The notes under the pieces are model-generated. The model made no database searches and was not told the origin of the DNA. It saw nothing but the letters and a program-made list of their open reading frames with translations. From Pararhodonellum marinum (GTDB lineage Bacteria; Bacteroidota; Bacteroidia; Cytophagales; Cyclobacteriaceae), in the NCBI RefSeq assembly GCF_015354735.1, contig NZ_JACEFJ010000005.1, positions 186,001-250,000 of the forward strand: 64,000 nucleotides of DNA, read 5' to 3'. A program made the position numbers and the translations under genes. Of the stretch, positions 31,226 to 41,408 are shown piece by piece (position 1 is the stretch's first letter; each line of letters begins with the position of its first letter).

Positions 31226-31249
31226 TACAATAATATTATACAACAGAAG

Positions 31250-31882
31250 ATGTCTGGAATAATAGGAAAAAAAGTAGGAATGACTAGCATTTTTAGTGCC
31301 GATGGACGAAATGTCGCATGCACGCTAATAGAAGCTGGTCCTTGCGTAGTTACGCAAGTAAAAAATGTTGAATCAGACGGGTACAACGCTGTTCAGCTGG
31401 CATTTGGTGAGCGTAAGGAAAAAAATACGCCTAAGCCACTGATGGGCCATTTCAAAAAGGCCGGCACCACGCCGAAGCAGAAAGTTGTAGAATTCAGGGA
31501 TTTTAGGATTGAGTTTGAAGGTCAGGTAGACCTCGGCAAAACCGTAAATCCTGATGGTGTATTCGTAGAAGGTGACTTTGTTGATGCCATTGGCACTTCT
31601 AAAGGAAAAGGATTCCAAGGTGTGGTAAAACGCCATGGTTTTGCTGGTGTAGGTGGACAAACCCACGGTCAGCACAACAGACAGAGGCACCCAGGCTCTA
31701 TCGGAGCGTGTTCATGGCCTTCCAGGGTATTCAAAGGAATGCGTATGGCAGGAAGAATGGGCGGAAACAGGGTGAAAGTATTGAACCTCAGAGTACTCAA
31801 AATTTATCCTGAAAAGAATTTGATTCTTGTGAGCGGCTCAGTGCCGGGCGCAAAGAATTCTTTCGTTATCCTAGAGAAGTAA
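31250..31882 (+). CDS. rplC: 50S ribosomal protein L3
   Basis: 210 residues from the ATG at 31250 ([15 protein letters not shown]). An in-frame GTG nine codons earlier lies inside the leader hairpin and is not used. The loop reaching the peptidyl-transferase centre contains [17 protein letters not shown] (136-152). It is first in a nearly gapless run of ribosomal genes and lies four bases before rplD. Confidence 0.97.
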   Translation: MSGIIGKKVGMTSIFSADGRNVACTLIEAGPCVVTQVKNVESDGYNAVQLAFGERKEKNTPKPLMGHFKKAGTTPKQKVVEFRDFRIEFEGQVDLGKTVNPDGVFVEGDFVDAIGTSKGKGFQGVVKRHGFAGVGGQTHGQHNRQRHPGSIGACSWPSRVFKGMRMAGRMGGNRVKVLNLRVLKIYPEKNLILVSGSVPGAKNSFVILEK

Positions 31883-31886
31883 GCAA

Positions 31887-32516
31887 ATGGAATTAGCAGT
31901 ATTTAAACATAACGGCGAAGATACCGGTAGAAAAATCACCCTTTCAGATGATATTTTCGCTATCGAGCCCAATGATCATGCGATCTATTTGGATGTAAAG
32001 CAGTATCTGGCTAACCAAAGACAGGGAACGCACAAGTCCAAAGAAAGAAACGAAATAGCAGGTTCTACCCGAAAAATCAAAAAGCAAAAAGGAACTGGTG
32101 GTGCGAGAGCAGGATCCATCAAGTCTCCGCTTTTCAGAGGTGGAGGAAGGGTATTCGGTCCAAGACCGAGAGATTACTCTTTCAAACTGAATAAGAAATT
32201 AAAACAATTGGCCAGATTTTCTGCCCTTAGCTACAAAGCCAAGGACGAAAGTGTCATGGTATTGGAAAACATCAGCTTTGATGCACCAAAGACCAAAGAC
32301 TATTTGGCTCTGTTGAACAGCCTGAATCTTACTGGCCAAAAGACACTTCTTGTTCTTCCGGATTACGACAAAAACGTGTATCTGTCCAGCAGAAACATTC
32401 CTAAGACCAATGTCCTGGCTGTAAGCGACATCAATACCTATGCGGTGTTGAATGCCGACAAACTGGTATTGTGTGAAGGTGCCTTGGACAAGTTAGAAAC
32501 CCTTTTATCGAAGTAA
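31887..32516 (+). CDS. rplD: 50S ribosomal protein L4
   Basis: 209 residues. The extended exit-tunnel loop (about 45-95: [19 protein letters not shown], then GPRPRDY) is intact. L4 is the classic autorepressor of S10 operons, so it is a natural partner for the rplC leader hairpin. Four-base gaps on both sides. Confidence 0.97.
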   Translation: MELAVFKHNGEDTGRKITLSDDIFAIEPNDHAIYLDVKQYLANQRQGTHKSKERNEIAGSTRKIKKQKGTGGARAGSIKSPLFRGGGRVFGPRPRDYSFKLNKKLKQLARFSALSYKAKDESVMVLENISFDAPKTKDYLALLNSLNLTGQKTLLVLPDYDKNVYLSSRNIPKTNVLAVSDINTYAVLNADKLVLCEGALDKLETLLSK

Positions 32517-32520
32517 GACA

Positions 32521-32808
32521 ATGGATATACTAAAAAAGCCTTTGATTACGGAAAAGATTTCTGCGATGAACGAACGAGGAGTTTATGGGTTTGTGGTAGA
32601 AAAAACCGCAACTAAGCCAGAAATCAAAAGAGCCGTTGAGAAAATGTATGGTGTGAAGGTCGTCGGCGTAAGAACGATGCGTTATGCTGCAAAGCATAAA
32701 ACAAGATACACCAAAAATAAAATTGTAAGTGGTTTCACCAATTCCTTTAAAAAGGCTATCGTACAAGTTGCTGAAGGTGAAATCATAGACTTTTACGGAG
32801 AAATTTAA
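32521..32808 (+). CDS. rplW: 50S ribosomal protein L23
   Basis: 95 residues. Opens with ILKKPLITEKIS and has FVVEKTATKPEIKRAVEKM. It sits at the tunnel exit, where trigger factor, SRP and SecY dock. It lies 13 bases before rplB. Confidence 0.97.
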   Translation: MDILKKPLITEKISAMNERGVYGFVVEKTATKPEIKRAVEKMYGVKVVGVRTMRYAAKHKTRYTKNKIVSGFTNSFKKAIVQVAEGEIIDFYGEI

Positions 32809-32821
32809 TTGAATCAGAATC

Positions 32822-33643
32822 ATGGCAGTTAAAAAATTAAAGCCTGTTACTCCGGGTACCAGATTTAGGGTGGCGCCGGCTTTTGACGAGATTACCAAGT
32901 CAAAGCCCGAGAAATCCCTGCTGGCACCTATCAAAAAGTCAGGTGGTAGAAATAGCGCAGGAAAAATGACCGCCAGGTATATCGGTGGTGGCCATAAGAA
33001 AAGACTTAGAATCGTTGATTTTAAGAGAGATAAGTTCGGTGTTCCCGGTGTGGTAAAAGCCATTGAGTATGATCCCAACAGGACTGCTCGTTTAGCTTTA
33101 CTGTATTACGTGGATGGTGCCAAAGCTTATATCATCGCACCGGAAGGTTTGCAAGTAGGACAAACGGTGATTTCCGGTGAGACCGTTGCCCCGGAAGTGG
33201 GCAACGCCATGCACATGTTCAATGTACCTTTGGGTACCATCGTTCACAATATCGAGCTTAAGCCCGGTAAAGGAGCAGTGTTGGCAAGAAGTGCAGGAAC
33301 CTATGCCCAGGTAGTGGCCAGAGAAGGAAAATACGTGACCATCAAATTGCCTTCAGGCGAGATGAGGTTGGTGTTGGGTGTCTGTATGGCAACTGTAGGG
33401 GTGGTGTCAAATGGAGATCACATGAACGTGGTGCTTGGAAAAGCCGGTAGGAAGCGTTGGTTGGGCAGAAGGCCCAGGACAAGAGGTGTAGCCATGAACC
33501 CTGTCGATCACCCTATGGGTGGTGGTGAGGGCCGTTCATCAGGTGGACACCCAAGGTCGAGAAAAGGGTTGCTTGCCAAAGGTAAGAAAACCCGCTCTCC
33601 CAAAAGATATTCAAACAAGTACATCATCAGTAGACCGAAATAA
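32822..33643 (+). CDS. rplB: 50S ribosomal protein L2
   Basis: 273 residues. It contacts the peptidyl-transferase centre. The C-terminal signature [15 protein letters not shown] followed by GGHPRSRKG (about 222-245) holds the conserved histidine. Two bases separate it from rpsS. Confidence 0.98.
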   Translation: MAVKKLKPVTPGTRFRVAPAFDEITKSKPEKSLLAPIKKSGGRNSAGKMTARYIGGGHKKRLRIVDFKRDKFGVPGVVKAIEYDPNRTARLALLYYVDGAKAYIIAPEGLQVGQTVISGETVAPEVGNAMHMFNVPLGTIVHNIELKPGKGAVLARSAGTYAQVVAREGKYVTIKLPSGEMRLVLGVCMATVGVVSNGDHMNVVLGKAGRKRWLGRRPRTRGVAMNPVDHPMGGGEGRSSGGHPRSRKGLLAKGKKTRSPKRYSNKYIISRPK

Positions 33644-33645
33644 TT

Positions 33646-33924
33646 ATGGCACGTTCGTTAAAGAAAGGCCCTTATATCGCACATCACTTGGGCAAAAAAG
33701 TAGAGGTAATGAACGAATCGGGAAAGAAATCCGTGATCAAAACCTGGTCAAGGAGATCCATGATTTCGCCGGATTTCGTCGGACATACTTTTGCTGTGCA
33801 CAATGGCAACAAGTTTATCCCGGTATTTGTCACCGATAACATGGTTGGCCATAAACTGGGGGAATTTGCTCCTACCAGAAACTTTAGAGGTCACATTGCC
33901 AAAAAAGATAAAGGAAAGAGATAA
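33646..33924 (+). CDS. rpsS: 30S ribosomal protein S19
   Basis: 92 residues. [10 protein letters not shown] start and the [20 protein letters not shown] stretch (about 49-68) are diagnostic. It binds the 30S head with S13. Two-base gap to rplV. Confidence 0.97.
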   Translation: MARSLKKGPYIAHHLGKKVEVMNESGKKSVIKTWSRRSMISPDFVGHTFAVHNGNKFIPVFVTDNMVGHKLGEFAPTRNFRGHIAKKDKGKR

Positions 33925-33926
33925 TC

Positions 33927-34316
33927 ATGGAAGCAATAGCAAAATTAAACAATGCCCCTACTTCACCCCGCAAAATGCGATTGGTGGCTGACCTTGTAAG
34001 AGGGAAGCGTGTAGGCCAAGCTTTGAGCATTCTGAAGTTTACACCTAATAACGGTGCTCCCAAATTGGAGAAACTTCTGCTTTCCGCAGTGGCCAACTGG
34101 CAGGCTAAGAACCCTGATGCAAAATTGGAAGAAGCCGATTTATATATCAAGACCCTAACCGTAGACGGTGGACGAATGCTAAAAAGGTTGAGACCTGCAC
34201 CGCAGGGAAGAGCCCATAGAATTCGTAAAAGATCAAATCATGTAACGCTGATAGTCGATGCCTTGAATAGCACCGTTACCGCTGATGAAGTAGAAACTAA
34301 AGAAAACGCTAATTAA
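33927..34316 (+). CDS. rplV: 50S ribosomal protein L22
   Basis: 129 residues. [15 protein letters not shown] near the start and the tunnel beta-hairpin around [20 protein letters not shown] (about 86-105). It shapes the exit tunnel with L4. It carries a short acidic C-terminal tail. Confidence 0.97.
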   Translation: MEAIAKLNNAPTSPRKMRLVADLVRGKRVGQALSILKFTPNNGAPKLEKLLLSAVANWQAKNPDAKLEEADLYIKTLTVDGGRMLKRLRPAPQGRAHRIRKRSNHVTLIVDALNSTVTADEVETKENAN

Positions 34317-34325
34317 AATCAAACT

Positions 34326-35060
34326 ATGGGACAAAAATCTAACCCAATTGGTTTAAGACTAGGTATCATAAAAGGCTGGGATTCCAACTGGTACGGAGGA
34401 AAAGACTTTGCTGAGAAACTCTATGAGGACCAGCAAATCAGAAAGTACGTACATGCCAGGATTCCAAAAGGGGGTATTTCCAAGGTCATCATCGAAAGAA
34501 CTTTGAAAAGAATTACCCTGACCATTCACACAGCCCGTCCGGGTGTGGTGATCGGTAAAGGAGGAGCAGAGGTAGATAAGCTGAAAGAAGAGCTGAAAAA
34601 CCTGACCAACAAAGACGTTCAAATCAATATTTTTGAAATCAAGCGTCCTGAACTGGATGCCAAATTGGTCGGTGAATCTGTAGCCCAACAACTTGAAGCC
34701 AGGATTTCTTTCAGAAGGGCCATGAAACAATCCATCGCAGCTGCCATGAGAGTGGGAGCCGAAGGAATCAAAATAAAGCTTTCCGGTCGTCTGGGCGGAG
34801 CTGAAATGGCAAGATCTGAAATGTATAAAGAGGGAAGAATTCCTCTGCACACATTGAGAGCAGATATTGATTATGCCATTTCTGAAGCCCAAACCGTATA
34901 TGGAATCATTGGGATCAAAGTTTGGATCTTCAAAGGCGAAGTCTATGGCAAGCGTGACCTTTCCCCAAATGCGGGATTGAGCAACGAGCCAAAAGGCGCC
35001 GCAAGAGGAGGCAAACGTAGGGATAACAATGGTCCTAGACGCAGAAAGAGAAATAACTAA
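34326..35060 (+). CDS. rpsC: 30S ribosomal protein S3
   Basis: 244 residues. KH domain with [11 protein letters not shown] (73-83) and C-terminal domain containing [10 protein letters not shown]. It lies at the mRNA entry. The tail (about 215-244) is basic and Gly/Asn-rich. A 23-base gap precedes rplP. Confidence 0.97.
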   Translation: MGQKSNPIGLRLGIIKGWDSNWYGGKDFAEKLYEDQQIRKYVHARIPKGGISKVIIERTLKRITLTIHTARPGVVIGKGGAEVDKLKEELKNLTNKDVQINIFEIKRPELDAKLVGESVAQQLEARISFRRAMKQSIAAAMRVGAEGIKIKLSGRLGGAEMARSEMYKEGRIPLHTLRADIDYAISEAQTVYGIIGIKVWIFKGEVYGKRDLSPNAGLSNEPKGAARGGKRRDNNGPRRRKRNN

Positions 35061-35083
35061 TTTTCACCAATAAGTGAGAAATC

Positions 35084-35503
35084 ATGTTACAGCCAAAAAG
35101 AACTAAATATAGGAAAATGCAAAAGGGCAGGGTCAAAGGGATCGCTCAGAGAGGGCATACGCTTTCTTTCGGCAACTTTGGCATCAAGTCCATGGAACCT
35201 GGATGGATTACGTCGCGACAGATTGAAGCTGCACGTATTGCCATGACCAGAGCAATGAAGAGAGAAGGCCAAGTTTGGATCAGGATTTTTCCTGACAAGC
35301 CGATTACCAAAAAGCCCGCTGAAGTAAGGATGGGTAAAGGGAAAGGTGCTCCTGAATATTGGGTAGCAGTGATCAAACCTGGAACCATTCTTTTTGAAGC
35401 AACCGGTGTAGACTTGGAAACAGCGCAGGAAGCCTTAAGGTTAGCGCAACAAAAACTTCCGGTCAGTACAAAATTTGTAGTACGTAGAGATTACGTGGGA
35501 TAA
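35084..35503 (+). CDS. rplP: 50S ribosomal protein L16
   Basis: 139 residues. [16 protein letters not shown] start, GRGKGAPE-type segment (here [18 protein letters not shown]) near 84-101. It helps position A-site tRNA. Nine bases before rpmC. Confidence 0.97.
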   Translation: MLQPKRTKYRKMQKGRVKGIAQRGHTLSFGNFGIKSMEPGWITSRQIEAARIAMTRAMKREGQVWIRIFPDKPITKKPAEVRMGKGKGAPEYWVAVIKPGTILFEATGVDLETAQEALRLAQQKLPVSTKFVVRRDYVG

Positions 35504-35512
35504 TTTGAAACT

Positions 35513-35707
35513 ATGAAAAACTCTGAAATAAGATCACTCACAGACAGTGAAATCGCCGAGCGTATTGTAGCTGAGCAGGAAAATTTGACAAAATTGCGAT
35601 TTGCTCATGCCGTTTCTCCCATAGAGAATCCAAATAAAATAAGAGAAACAAAGCGATTCATCGCAAGATTGAAGACCGCTTTGAGGGCAAAACAACTAGC
35701 AAAATAA
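35513..35707 (+). CDS. rpmC: 50S ribosomal protein L29
   Basis: 64 residues, two-helix protein at the tunnel exit, with the [21 protein letters not shown] region (about 28-48, quoted in part). It lies seven bases before rpsQ in standard order. Confidence 0.95.
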   Translation: MKNSEIRSLTDSEIAERIVAEQENLTKLRFAHAVSPIENPNKIRETKRFIARLKTALRAKQLAK

Positions 35708-35714
35708 GAATCAA

Positions 35715-35978
35715 ATGGCTACTACAGAGAGAAATCTTCGTAAAGAAAGAATAGGTAAAGTAGTCAGCAACAAGATGGACAAGTCCATCACTGTTGCCGT
35801 AGAGAGAAAGGTAAAACACCCGATCTACGGTAAATTTGTTGCCAAGACTACCAAATTTATGGTTCATGACGAGAAAAACGAGTGCACCGAAGGTGATACC
35901 GTAAAAATAAGTGAAACCCGTCCGCTGAGCAAGAACAAGCGTTGGAGATTGGTGGAAATAATAGAGAAGGCTAAATAA
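35715..35978 (+). CDS. rpsQ: 30S ribosomal protein S17
   Basis: 87 residues, OB fold. [19 protein letters not shown] and HPIYGKFV are family signatures, as is [16 protein letters not shown] near the end. Early 16S rRNA binder. Two-base gap to rplN. Confidence 0.97.
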   Translation: MATTERNLRKERIGKVVSNKMDKSITVAVERKVKHPIYGKFVAKTTKFMVHDEKNECTEGDTVKISETRPLSKNKRWRLVEIIEKAK

Positions 35979-35980
35979 TC

Positions 35981-36349
35981 ATGATACAACAAGAATCGAG
36001 ATTAGGCGTAGCGGATAATTCAGGTGCCAAAGAAGTACTTGTGATCCGTGTTTTGGGAGGAACCAGAAAAAAATATGCCTCTATAGGTGATAAAGTGGTC
36101 GTGACTGTCAAGTCTGCCCTCTCTTCCAGCAACATGAAAAAAGGTACCGTTTCCAAAGCGGTGATAGTAAGAACAAAAAAAGAGATCAGAAGAAAAGACG
36201 GATCTTACATTCGTTTTGAAGATAATGCTGCTGTTCTTTTGAACAACAACGATGAGCCCAGAGGAACCCGTATATTCGGACCTGTGGCCAGAGAGTTGAG
36301 GGAAAAGCAGTTTATGAAGATCGTTTCTTTAGCCCCAGAAGTATTGTAA
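35981..36349 (+). CDS. rplN: 50S ribosomal protein L14
   Basis: 122 residues. [19 protein letters not shown] start and [20 protein letters not shown] (about 73-92) are diagnostic. It lies at the subunit interface, at the silencing factor RsfS site. Confidence 0.98.
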   Translation: MIQQESRLGVADNSGAKEVLVIRVLGGTRKKYASIGDKVVVTVKSALSSSNMKKGTVSKAVIVRTKKEIRRKDGSYIRFEDNAAVLLNNNDEPRGTRIFGPVARELREKQFMKIVSLAPEVL

Positions 36350-36351
36350 TC

Positions 36352-36696
36352 ATGGAAAGCAAGACCAATAAAAAACCAAAGTTTCATGTCAAAACCGGTG
36401 ATACCGTGAAGGTATTGGCGGGTGATGACAAAGGTAAATCAGGTAAGATTCTTTCTGTTGATGTCAAAAAGACCAGGGCGATCGTAGAAGGGCTCAATTT
36501 GGTGACCAAACACATCAAACCTACTGCGACCAATCCTCAGGGAGGTATTGAGAAGAAAGAAGCTGCCATTCATTTGAGCAACCTGATGTTGGTGGATCCT
36601 AAAACAGGAGAAGCTACCAGAACAGGAAGAAAGCCAGGTGAAAACGGAAAATTAACTAGATATTCTAAGAAAACCGGGGAGGTGATCAATGGCTAG
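36352..36696 (+). CDS. rplX: 50S ribosomal protein L24
   Basis: 114 residues with an N-terminal KOW motif ([20 protein letters not shown], about 17-36). It initiates 50S assembly. Its 3' end overlaps the rplE start by eight bases, the only overlap in the ribosomal series, suggesting translational coupling. Confidence 0.97.
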   Translation: MESKTNKKPKFHVKTGDTVKVLAGDDKGKSGKILSVDVKKTRAIVEGLNLVTKHIKPTATNPQGGIEKKEAAIHLSNLMLVDPKTGEATRTGRKPGENGKLTRYSKKTGEVING

Positions 36697-37249
36697 TCCA
36701 AGAATTAAAGAGAAATACCAGAAGGAAGTTATTCCAGTATTAATGGAAAAATTTCAATACAAGTCTGTGATGCAAGTACCGAAGCTGACCAAAATTGTGA
36801 TCAACAAAGGTATCGGAGCAGCTGTAGCGGACAAAAAATTAGTAGATCAAGGTGTTGAGGAATTGACCCTTATTGCCGGTCAAAGAGCTGTAGCCACCAA
36901 GGCCAAGACTTCTATCTCCAATTTTAAACTTAGAGATGGAATGCCTATTGGTGCTAAAGTTACTTTGAGAGGTGAGAGGATGTATGAATTTCTTGACAGG
37001 TTGATGACTGTGGCATTGCCAAGGGTCAGGGATTTTAAAGGAATCAATGACAAAGGTTTTGATGGAAGAGGAAATTACACTTTAGGTGTAACCGAACAAA
37101 TCATTTTCCCTGAAATCAGCATAGAAAAGGTGAACAGGATATCCGGTATGGACATCACTATCGTCACCACTGCTGATACTGATGAGGAGGCCTTCGTTTT
37201 GTTGAAATCCTTCGGAATGCCATTTGTAAACAAAAATAATCAAGAATAA
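36689..37249 (+). CDS. rplE: 50S ribosomal protein L5
   Basis: 186 residues. It binds 5S rRNA and P-site t[19 protein letters not shown] and [18 protein letters not shown] (about 129-146) are family marks. The start ATG lies within the last codons of rplX. Confidence 0.97.
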   Translation: MASPRIKEKYQKEVIPVLMEKFQYKSVMQVPKLTKIVINKGIGAAVADKKLVDQGVEELTLIAGQRAVATKAKTSISNFKLRDGMPIGAKVTLRGERMYEFLDRLMTVALPRVRDFKGINDKGFDGRGNYTLGVTEQIIFPEISIEKVNRISGMDITIVTTADTDEEAFVLLKSFGMPFVNKNNQE

Positions 37250-37251
37250 TT

Positions 37252-37521
37252 ATGGCAAAAGAGTCAATAAAAGCTCGTGAGAGAAAAAGAGAACGTCTTG
37301 TAGCCAAATACGCCAAGAAAAGAGCAGATCTTAAGGCAGCTGGTGATTATGAGGCTTTGGACAAACTTCCCAAAAATGCTTCACCGGTCCGTCTGCACAA
37401 CAGGTGTAAATTGACAGGACGTCCAAAAGGATATATGAGAAAATTTGGCATCAACAGGGTCACTTTCAGAGAGATGGCTTCAGCTGGCAAGATTCCAGGT
37501 GTTACCAAATCCAGCTGGTAA
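37252..37521 (+). CDS. rpsN: 30S ribosomal protein S14, zinc-free form
   Basis: 89 residues, the long type without the CxxC-x-CxxC zinc ribbon; a single cysteine lies in [18 protein letters not shown] (about 49-66). It stands in its ordinary place after rplE. A promoter-like element lies in the 84-base gap downstream. Confidence 0.96.
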   Translation: MAKESIKARERKRERLVAKYAKKRADLKAAGDYEALDKLPKNASPVRLHNRCKLTGRPKGYMRKFGINRVTFREMASAGKIPGVTKSSW

Positions 37522-37558
37522 AATTCATATAAAAGTTTTTATTCTAATAATCATTGTG

Positions 37559-37566
37559 TAACTTTG
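37559..37566 (+). promoter_or_regulatory. Internal promoter element before rpsH
   Basis: TAACTTTG followed by CACGCC resembles the other ribosomal -7 elements, but no TTG stands 19 bases upstream. It lies in the largest gap of the S10/spc run (84 bases), 40 bases before rpsH, and may divide the series into two transcripts. Confidence 0.5.
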
Positions 37567-37605
37567 CACGCCCGAATGGGGGCATGTAGTTAGACTAATA
37601 TAAAT

Positions 37606-38001
37606 ATGACTGATCCAATAGCTGATTATCTGACCAGGTTGAGAAACGCCATCAAGGCTTCTCACCGTATCGTTGAGATACCTGCTTCTAATATTAAGAA
37701 GGAAATCACTAAGGTGCTTCATGACAAGGGGTACATTCAGAACTATAAATTTGAAGATGAGGGTCCTCAGGGAACCATCAAAATAGCTTTGAAGTACAAT
37801 CCTGCCACCAAGCAAAATGCAATAGTGAATCTTTCAAGGATTAGCAAGCCAGGTTTGAGAAAATATGTTAAGCACGAGGACATGCCCCGTGTGATCAACG
37901 GCTTAGGCATCGCCATCCTGTCCACTTCCAAAGGTGTAATGACCGACAAGGAAGCAAAAAATGAGGGCATTGGTGGAGAAGTACTTTGTTTCGTTTATTA
38001 A
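37606..38001 (+). CDS. rpsH: 30S ribosomal protein S8
   Basis: 131 residues. MTDPIADYLTRLRNA start and C-terminal GIGGEVLCFVY. It organises the 30S platform; in E. coli it represses the spc operon, where it would follow rpsN as here. Nine bases before rplF. Confidence 0.97.
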   Translation: MTDPIADYLTRLRNAIKASHRIVEIPASNIKKEITKVLHDKGYIQNYKFEDEGPQGTIKIALKYNPATKQNAIVNLSRISKPGLRKYVKHEDMPRVINGLGIAILSTSKGVMTDKEAKNEGIGGEVLCFVY

Positions 38002-38010
38002 AAAACCGTT

Positions 38011-38568
38011 ATGTCTAGAATAGGTAAAAAACCAATAAATATACCGGCGGGTGTTACTGTAGACGTGTCAGAACACAATACTGTCACTGTTAAAGGTCCC
38101 AAAGGTACGTTGGTCAGGGAAATCAATCCCGACATCGCCGTCAAGGTGGAAAACAACGAAATTGTATTCAAAAGACCTACCGAGTCCAAAAGACACAAGT
38201 CACTTCATGGTTTGTATCGATCCCTTGTCAACAACATGGTAATCGGCGTAAGTGAAGGGTACAAAAAGGAATTGGAGCTAGTAGGTGTAGGTTACAAAGC
38301 CACTAACCAAGGTCAGGTTTTGGAACTTGCTTTGGGGTATTCCCACAACATTTTCTTTTCTCTACCGAGTGAAGTAAGTGTGGCAACAGAAACCCCAAAA
38401 GGTAAGAATCCTACCGTTACATTAGAAGGTGTAGACAAGGAATTGGTTGGGCAAATTGCCGCCAAAATCAAATCCTTCAGAAAAGTCGAGCCTTACAAAG
38501 GTAAAGGTGTAAGGTTTAAAGGTGAATTGGTTAGAAGAAAAGCGGGTAAAACTGCTGCTAAAAAATAA
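38011..38568 (+). CDS. rplF: 50S ribosomal protein L6
   Basis: 185 residues, two similar domains. MSRIGKKPINIPAGV start and the PYKGKGVRFKGELVRRKAGK-type end (about 160-179). It sits by the sarcin-ricin loop. Six bases before rplR. Confidence 0.97.
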   Translation: MSRIGKKPINIPAGVTVDVSEHNTVTVKGPKGTLVREINPDIAVKVENNEIVFKRPTESKRHKSLHGLYRSLVNNMVIGVSEGYKKELELVGVGYKATNQGQVLELALGYSHNIFFSLPSEVSVATETPKGKNPTVTLEGVDKELVGQIAAKIKSFRKVEPYKGKGVRFKGELVRRKAGKTAAKK

Positions 38569-38574
38569 TTAGAG

Positions 38575-38925
38575 ATGGCTTTTGATAAGAATTCAAGAAG
38601 ACTTAGAATCAAGAAAAGCATCAGAAGGAAGATTTCTGGTACAGATTCAAGACCTCGATTGGCAGTATTTAAAAGCAATACTGGTATATACGCACAATTG
38701 GTGGATGACCTTAAAGGTCATACACTGGCCCAAGCTTCTTCCAAAGAACTGGGTGCGGCAATGAACGCCAACATGTCTGTTTCCAAGGAAGTAGGAAAAA
38801 AATTGGCTGAAAGAGCGACTGCAAATGGTGTCACCGAAGTGGTGTTTGACAGAAGCGGTTACTTATATCACGGTAATGTAAAAGCTCTTGCCGAAGGTGC
38901 AAGGGAAGGTGGCCTTAAATTTTAA
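38575..38925 (+). CDS. rplR: 50S ribosomal protein L18
   Basis: 116 residues. RPRLAVFKSNTGIYAQLVDD-type core and the C-terminal FDRSGYLYHGNVKALAEGAREGG (quoted in part about 92-112). It carries 5S rRNA into the large subunit. Nine bases before rpsE. Confidence 0.97.
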   Translation: MAFDKNSRRLRIKKSIRRKISGTDSRPRLAVFKSNTGIYAQLVDDLKGHTLAQASSKELGAAMNANMSVSKEVGKKLAERATANGVTEVVFDRSGYLYHGNVKALAEGAREGGLKF

Positions 38926-38934
38926 TAGATTATT

Positions 38935-39453
38935 ATGTCCCAAGTTAAAAGAAAACCCATTAGGGCAACAGATACAGAACTCAAAGAAAAAGTTGTAGCG
39001 ATCAATCGGGTTGCCAAAGTAGTAAAAGGAGGTAGAAGATTCTCTTTCTCTGCTATCGTGGTAGTCGGTGATGGTAATGGAGTAGTGGGCTATGGTCTAG
39101 GTAAGGCTAATGAGGTAACTGACGCAATCACCAAAGGCATTGAAGATGCGAAGAAAAGCCTGGTAAGGGTTCCGGTATTGAAAGGTACCATCCCTCACGA
39201 GCAAATCGGAAAATTTGGTGGTGGTTTCGTATTGATTAAGCCAGCAGCACCCGGTACCGGTGTGATTGCAGGTGGAGCCATGAGAGCTGTATTGGAAAGT
39301 GCAGGTGTAACTGACGTATTGGCCAAGTCTAAGGGATCTTCCAACCCACACAATGTGGTGAAGGCGACCATTGACGCTTTGGTCCAACTTAGGGATGCAA
39401 TTGCGGTTTCTCAGCAACGAAGTGTGAAAATGTCAAAAGTTTTTAACGGATAA
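38935..39453 (+). CDS. rpsE: 30S ribosomal protein S5
   Basis: 172 residues. The loop [19 protein letters not shown] (about 29-47) and [17 protein letters not shown] mark the family. S5 acts in mRNA entry and decoding accuracy. Four bases before rpmD. Confidence 0.98.
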   Translation: MSQVKRKPIRATDTELKEKVVAINRVAKVVKGGRRFSFSAIVVVGDGNGVVGYGLGKANEVTDAITKGIEDAKKSLVRVPVLKGTIPHEQIGKFGGGFVLIKPAAPGTGVIAGGAMRAVLESAGVTDVLAKSKGSSNPHNVVKATIDALVQLRDAIAVSQQRSVKMSKVFNG

Positions 39454-39457
39454 ACAG

Positions 39458-39637
39458 ATGGCTAAGCTAAGAGTAACGCAAACCAAGAGTACCATCAAAA
39501 GACCCAAAGACCAAAAAGCTACCATCATTGCACTCGGTCTTGGTAAAATCAATAGGTCTGTGGAGATTGAAAATACCCCTGCTATGGTCGGTATGGTAAG
39601 AAAAGTCAATCACCTTGTAAAAGTGGAGGAAATCTAA
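39458..39637 (+). CDS. rpmD: 50S ribosomal protein L30
   Basis: 59 residues (MAKLRVTQTKSTIKRPKD to VNHLVKVEEI), the usual length for L30. It occupies its standard place between rpsE and rplO with gaps of four and two bases. Confidence 0.95.
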   Translation: MAKLRVTQTKSTIKRPKDQKATIIALGLGKINRSVEIENTPAMVGMVRKVNHLVKVEEI

Positions 39638-39639
39638 TC

Positions 39640-40086
39640 ATGAAATTACATACATTAAAACCTAATGAAGGTTCTGTAAAAACCCGTAAAAGAATCGGTC
39701 GCGGACAAGGTTCTGGAAGGGGTGGAACGTCTACAAGAGGGCATAAAGGAGCTAAGTCAAGATCTGGTTATAAATCCAAGCTTGGATTTGAAGGTGGTCA
39801 GATGCCACTTCAAAGAAGAATCCCTAAATTTGGGTTTAAAAGCTTTAATAGGATTGAAAACAAACCTATCAACCTGAATACGCTACAGGCTTTATCCGAA
39901 AAACTCAGTATTGATACCATCACATTTGATGTTTTGGTGGAAAATGGGTTGGCTGGTAAAAAAGATGTTGTAAAAATCCTAGGAAGAGGCGAACTTACAG
40001 CGAAATTGAATGTAAGTGCTCACCAATTCTCAGCTGCCGCAGCAGAAGCTATCGAAAAAGTAGGCGGTACTGTTAACAAGATTTAA
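39640..40086 (+). CDS. rplO: 50S ribosomal protein L15
   Basis: 148 residues. The Gly/Arg-rich N-terminal extension RIGRGQGSGRGGTSTRGHKG (about 18-37) and EGGQMPLQRRIPKFGF are typical. Late large-subunit assembly protein. Three bases before secY. Confidence 0.97.
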   Translation: MKLHTLKPNEGSVKTRKRIGRGQGSGRGGTSTRGHKGAKSRSGYKSKLGFEGGQMPLQRRIPKFGFKSFNRIENKPINLNTLQALSEKLSIDTITFDVLVENGLAGKKDVVKILGRGELTAKLNVSAHQFSAAAAEAIEKVGGTVNKI

Positions 40087-40089
40087 AGA

Positions 40090-41406
40090 ATGAAAAAGTT
40101 TATCTCAACAGTTAAGAATATCTTTTCTATTGAAGATTTAAGGATCAGGATCCTCAATACCCTAGGTTTTCTAGTGGTGTTCAGACTTGGTTCTTTCATC
40201 GTATTGCCAGGCGTAGATCCCAGTAAATTGTCTGACTCTGCAGAAGGTATATTCGGACTGATCGATACTTTCCTAGGAGGGGCATTTAGCAATGCCTCTA
40301 TCTTTGGTTTGGGGATCATGCCCTACATATCTGCTTCCATCGTGTTGCAGCTATTGACTGTTGGAGTACCTTATTTCCAGAAACTCCAGAAAGAAGGAGA
40401 ATCCGGAAGAAAAAGAATCAATCAGATCACAAGAGTGCTTACGATTCTGATCACTTTGGCTCAAGGAGTTGGCTATCTTTCTGCCACCATACCGAATGAA
40501 GCCATTATGGTCAGCAAGCCGCTCTTCATGTTCAGTTCATTGGTATTGCTATCCGCAGGAACCATGTTCTGTATGTGGTTAGGTGAGAAAATCACAGAAA
40601 AGGGTATCGGTAATGGTATTTCTATGCTGATTATGATAGGCATTATATCAGCCCTTCCCGGAGCAATTATAGCGGAAACCATATCAAAAGGCACTTCTGG
40701 ATTGTTGTTGCTGCTGATTGAGGGAGCTGTTCTGTTCTTTGTTGTACTGGGTACAGTGGCTTTAACAGAAGCCACCAGAAGGATTCCGGTTCAGTATGCC
40801 AAACAGGTAGTGGGCGGAAAAGTCTATGGAGGACAAAGACAGTATATTCCGATCAAGGTGAATGCCTCTGGGGTAATGCCGATTATCTTTGCTCAGTCTC
40901 TGATGTTCTTGCCTGCTTTGATCGCACAAATTTGGTCTTCTGAGAGTGATATTGCCAACTATATTGGTACCACATTCTCTGATTTCACTTCTTGGCAATA
41001 CAACTTGGTGTTTGCTATCATGATCATTCTATTCACGTTCTTCTACACAGCCATCACGGTCAATCCAGAACAGATTGCTGAAGACATGAAAAGAAACGGA
41101 GGATTTATACCTGGTATCAAACCTGGTGCACCTACCTCTGATTTTATTGACAACATCATTTCAAGGATCACATTACCGGGATCAATTCTTCTTTCCGTAG
41201 TGGCAATCTTGCCTGCCTTTGCCATAGTAGCAGGAGTAGGAGCTCAGTTTGCCCAATTCTATGGTGGTACCTCCCTCCTTATTATGGTAGGGGTGATCAT
41301 GGATACGTTGAGACAAATTGAAAGCTATTTGTTGATGAGGCATTACGAAGGCATGATGAAGAGTGGTAACATGAGGAATAATCCCTCTAATTACGCCGTG
41401 GCATAA
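40090..41406 (+). CDS. secY: Protein translocase channel SecY
   Basis: 438 residues with ten hydrophobic segments. The plug region follows the first segment (about residues 20-75), and loops RRIPVQYAKQVVGG (about 234-247) and NPEQIAEDMKRNGGFIPGI are the cytoplasmic ribosome/SecA docking loops. It works with SecE from 15.9 kb. It lies between rplO and map, as in many bacteria. Confidence 0.98.
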   Translation: MKKFISTVKNIFSIEDLRIRILNTLGFLVVFRLGSFIVLPGVDPSKLSDSAEGIFGLIDTFLGGAFSNASIFGLGIMPYISASIVLQLLTVGVPYFQKLQKEGESGRKRINQITRVLTILITLAQGVGYLSATIPNEAIMVSKPLFMFSSLVLLSAGTMFCMWLGEKITEKGIGNGISMLIMIGIISALPGAIIAETISKGTSGLLLLLIEGAVLFFVVLGTVALTEATRRIPVQYAKQVVGGKVYGGQRQYIPIKVNASGVMPIIFAQSLMFLPALIAQIWSSESDIANYIGTTFSDFTSWQYNLVFAIMIILFTFFYTAITVNPEQIAEDMKRNGGFIPGIKPGAPTSDFIDNIISRITLPGSILLSVVAILPAFAIVAGVGAQFAQFYGGTSLLIMVGVIMDTLRQIESYLLMRHYEGMMKSGNMRNNPSNYAVA

Positions 41407-41408
41407 AA

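Noticed and set aside
31223-31249. Upstream GTG start for rplC
   Set aside because: It lies within the leader hairpin and adds residues absent from L3 proteins.
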